From assembly GCA_019614645.1 (NCBI GenBank), contig JABWDB010000002.1:25657501-25721500 (forward strand): a stretch of 64,000 nucleotides of DNA, read 5' to 3'. Within the stretch, counting starts at the first letter, position 1. Each line of letters begins with the position of its first letter. The notes below the pieces were generated by a model. That model did no database searches. It was not told the origin of the DNA and saw only the letters and a program-made list of their open reading frames with translations. A program made the position numbers and the translations under genes. Shown piece after piece: positions 61,370 to 64,000 of this stretch. This stretch comes from Stratiolaelaps scimitus. Its lineage: Eukaryota; Arthropoda; Arachnida; Mesostigmata; Laelapidae.

Positions 61370-62345
61370 TACATATATGGGACCCCCCACCCCGACCTCC
61401 AGCGCTTGCTCCCAGTGTGAAGCCTCATCCTATGGTCATCACTTGAGCTGGTCGGCGCCCCTCTTCGACCGTTGTCTCGAGAGGACTTCGGTAATGCTCG
61501 ACCGACTGGCCCTGCCCGGGGGCTTCACTAGAACTCTTCCTCCTTCAATCCCCCTTCTCAGCGGCGCACATCCAGCACCGACGTTTCGGTCCTCCAAGCC
61601 TTTGTCGATATGGTGCTAGACGCCCTTACGACGATCCTAAACCTCTAGCTTCCCCGGCAGCGGCGTCACAGACTACCCTGCCAGGCAACTTCGGTGGCCT
61701 CGGCATCTCCAACATTCACCGCTTGACTGCATTTGCTACGCCGCCTCGCTTACTCCGGTCGCCGACATGGTCGCCACCCTCCTTGCTCAGACGTTCTCCG
61801 CTTCCCATGAGCCCTTGACCAACCGGCCTCCGCCTTGGTCACCCTGTGATCTCGGCCTGTCGCGGCGAATGGACACCATGGCCTATCGTGCGAGCGCAGG
61901 GTCGGTCGCCAGGAACGTCACACTATGCTTAGTGTCACGCTCGTGAGGGCTCTCCGCTGTGCCGGCATCCCTTGAACCAGGGAGCCGCAGGTCCTCAACG
62001 CTGCTGGCGGGCGCGGCCCTGACGACCTCACTCTCATCCCCTTCCACGGAGACCACCGTTTTGGATGGCACGCAACCACCCCCGGTCACGCGGTATCCCG
62101 TGCGCAGCAGGTCAAGCTACGGAAGTAAGCCGCTTGCCAGACAACCTCTTTTCCCTTTTTGCTTTTAAAACCGTAGGCTGCGGCGGCCCCGTCACTGCTA
62201 ATTTCTTCGAAGGAGTCTACCACAGGCTGATCCGCGCTACCGGGGACAATCGCGCAGGATCTTTCCTTCTGCAGTGCCATTCCCTCGCTGTGCAAAGAGG
62301 CAATGCCATCGCCTCCCTGGGCTTCAAATTATTAATTTTTAATTA
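61370..62345 (+). mobile_element. Frameshifted LINE ORF2 C-terminal remnant
   Basis: GC-rich compared with its surroundings. Shifting between frames gives GNFGGLGISNIHRLTAFA near 61690, RGPDDLTLIPFHGDHRFGWH near 62010, SRLPDNLFSLFAFKTVGCGG at about 62120 and LLQCHSLAVQRGNAIASLG ending near 62325. This is the usual order of the domain after reverse transcriptase in a large LINE group (G-G-L-G-I, R-P-D-[DG]-L-T-L-x-P, then [SA]-[LV]-A-[VI]-Q-R-G-N-A). Several frameshifts and stops show it is dead. It belongs to a different family from the elements in introns 2 and 4. Confidence 0.8.
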
Positions 62346-62399
62346 TCGCAGGGAACTGAAGGTTTGACTGTTCAAACTGAAATAAATATAATGAACTGT

Positions 62400-62880
62400 T
62401 CAAATATTAATCTTAAAATCCTGTACCGTCTGGAGCAAATGATAATCTGAAGGCGCAATTTCTGGGCAATACTCTGAGTGCACCAAAGTATCCTACCCAA
62501 ACCTTAATAGGTTTTGCCTGGTCGTCAAGGAAACGTGTGGTCTAGCGTTGTCTTGATAGAACACAACGCCCTTTAAATTCGCCAATTCGGGTCACTTTTG
62601 ATTGCTTGCTAGCGTTAATTTGACTAATTGTGAGCAGTATTTAGCCGAATCAGCAGCAACTCATACTTCAATTTCAATTCAATTTAGTTGAAATGCTTCC
62701 TTATCAACCAAAAACAGTGGTACAATGTTAGGAAATATTACTGCGGATAGAGATGGTTTGTAAGTGTAGGAATTATTATGTCAATATGGTATACAATAGA
62801 CGATTCCTTCGCAATCGCACCATACACAGAGCATGGCCGTCTTAAAATGTAGTCCAGCTGTTGCACCTACTTATGGCACC
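62400..62880 (-). mobile_element. Dead mariner transposase fragment with D34D spacing
   Basis: On the - strand the reading GLHFKTAMLCVW (near 62850), then KGVVFYQDNARPHVS and APSDYHL is unmistakable mariner transposase. The second catalytic Asp is at 62550-62552 and the third at 62445-62447, with exactly 34 codons between them, the mariner D34D rule. One of those codons is now a stop (TAG where Trp is usual), and another stop (TGA) precedes PELANLKG. Between the GIVY and YELL/DSAKYCSQ blocks about 130 bp of unrelated sequence is inserted. The N-terminal DNA-binding part and terminal repeats were not found. Confidence 0.9.
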
Positions 62881-62973
62881 CCATTACTACTGACCCATTA
62901 CTACTGACCAATGTAAGGTGCATTCAAGATGTAAAGCATCGAGAGAGCTCGAACAATATATCTATATATATAT

Positions 62974-63085
62974 TGTAACTGGCTGGTTTGGTAAAATGCT
63001 AAATAATGTATTACTTGTGCTGCATACGGGTACAAAAGTCCCCACTGTAAGCCGATAGTATGTCAGTCTCCGACCAAAGAGAGCA
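62974..63085. repeat. Diverged direct repeat starting TGTAAC, copy 1
   Basis: The first 35 bases match copy 2 at 63297 in 28 positions by eye, and similarity continues through GTATGTCAG...CGACC. It could be the start of an LTR-like unit (5'-TG), since a GC-rich body of about 210 bp (63085-63296) lies between the copies. Confidence 0.6.
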
Positions 63086-63296
63086 GTACCATAGCGGTGC
63101 GAGGTCGCGCGAGCCACACGAACGTTGGAACGAAAGGGCGCAGCCGTACGAAAGCGCAGGACTGCGGCAGACCACAAGGGCCCTTCTGCGAGAGAAGCCA
63201 GGACCAGAGTTACAGCGAGGCCAGAGAAGTGACCGCGAGGGAGGGCGAATATCCGTAAAGGCGGCGTGGACGCAGCCGGCTGGTAGCATAGCCGAA

Positions 63297-63405
63297 TGTA
63301 ACGGAGTGGTTTGATAAGATAATAAATAATGACCTATTCATGCTAAAGCCCGTCATAAGTACTCCATCTGCAGGACGATCGTACGTCAGGATGCGACCAA
63401 TTGCA
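63297..63405. repeat. Diverged direct repeat starting TGTAAC, copy 2
   Basis: Copy of 62974-63085 at an offset of 323 bp. It is not followed by a second GC-rich body. Confidence 0.6.
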
Positions 63406-64000
63406 TAGTCCTTCATATATATATATAGAATTATTTTTATAATTATTGACAATGGTAGGGGCCCACAATATCGAGAATTCGACATGGCAGTGGACACGGA
63501 GGCAGATTATTGGTATCCTCGATTCGAGCTAATTTGAGAGACCTCGCATACAGCCTACACCTTAGGTTTGTCCATCGTGCTTCGAAAAAATTATACTTAC
63601 CTAATATATATAACTTGCTTACGGTTACCTACTGACTTGGGCGGGTGGCGGTTTTTATCAAGAACGTTGTACCGCTGTGCAACTCGTTTGAGGGAATTTC
63701 CACGGAACATTATAAGGTCCATTTCCTTCTTTCACTAAATGCTGATCCCACAACTGAAAGCCCAATCTCGAGAAGCTTAAAAACCACGAGATGTTTGTAA
63801 AGTTAAACGTAGAAGAGCCTGACGTTTTGCTATAGAACATCGGAGAATATAGTGGTTTATTCGCTACTCTCTCTGGGGACTAATACTCTGCTCTCACCGA
63901 TACTTCGTTAGCCTTTGTGGCCTCCGGTCAGTATTTTGACTAAAGCCGTTGTTCGTTGTATTGGTGCAGATTCATTCAGTGGCCTGGACAGGAATCACTG
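63406..64000. other. Window end, no supported feature
   Basis: A pyrimidine-poor AG at 63970 precedes a short open stretch, but I cannot match it to the expected ferlin sequence, so no exon is called. Confidence 0.4.

Noticed and set aside
63971..64000. Next ferlin exon at the window edge
   Set aside because: Only 30 bases after a plausible AG; no frame resembles the expected acidic linker or C2E sequence.

Overview
This is a window of AT-rich eukaryotic genomic DNA dominated by one large multi-exon gene on the + strand. The coding pieces are short, bounded by AG acceptors and GT (once GC) donors, and separated by introns of 155 bp to about 7 kb. I could join 21 exons (12761 to 61223) into one open reading frame in which every intron phase agrees. 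The product is a ferlin, closest in layout to the otoferlin / FER-1-like group of large multi-C2-domain membrane-fusion proteins. The window holds, in order, most of C2A, a linker, C2B, FerI, C2C, the central ferlin region, FerB, C2D and the C2-like block after it. The first exon(s) and the C-terminal part (last C2 domains and transmembrane anchor) were not found and probably lie outside the window or in unrecognised exons. Unusually, the DysF region normally found between the post-FerB segment and C2D is absent, and the exons on either side join in phase.

The organism is an animal, almost certainly an arthropod. The transposon remnants (R1/Jockey-like LINE 3' ends, a second LINE family with a style of C-terminal domain I associate with ticks and mites, mariner, tRNA-derived SINEs) make a chelicerate such as a parasitiform mite or tick my best guess. 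That is inference, not proof.

Layout: 1-12760 contains no gene I can support, only repeats (a tandem triplet with a hairpin at 4.2 kb, a LINE 3' tail inside an inverted repeat at 5.3 kb, two related SINEs at 7.4-8.1 kb). From 12761 to 61223 the ferlin exons run left to right. Intron 2 carries a 70-bp perfect palindrome and an old + strand LINE with a younger - strand LINE 3' end nested in it, flanked by a 14-bp target-site duplication. Intron 4 carries a - strand relative of the older LINE. From 61224 to the end there is a frameshifted LINE C-terminal remnant, a dead mariner transposase with its D34D spacing preserved, and a pair of diverged direct repeats starting TGTAAC.

There is no prokaryotic operon, CRISPR array, rRNA or intact tRNA gene. 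Most long open frames outside the exons have the length expected by chance in a window this size.
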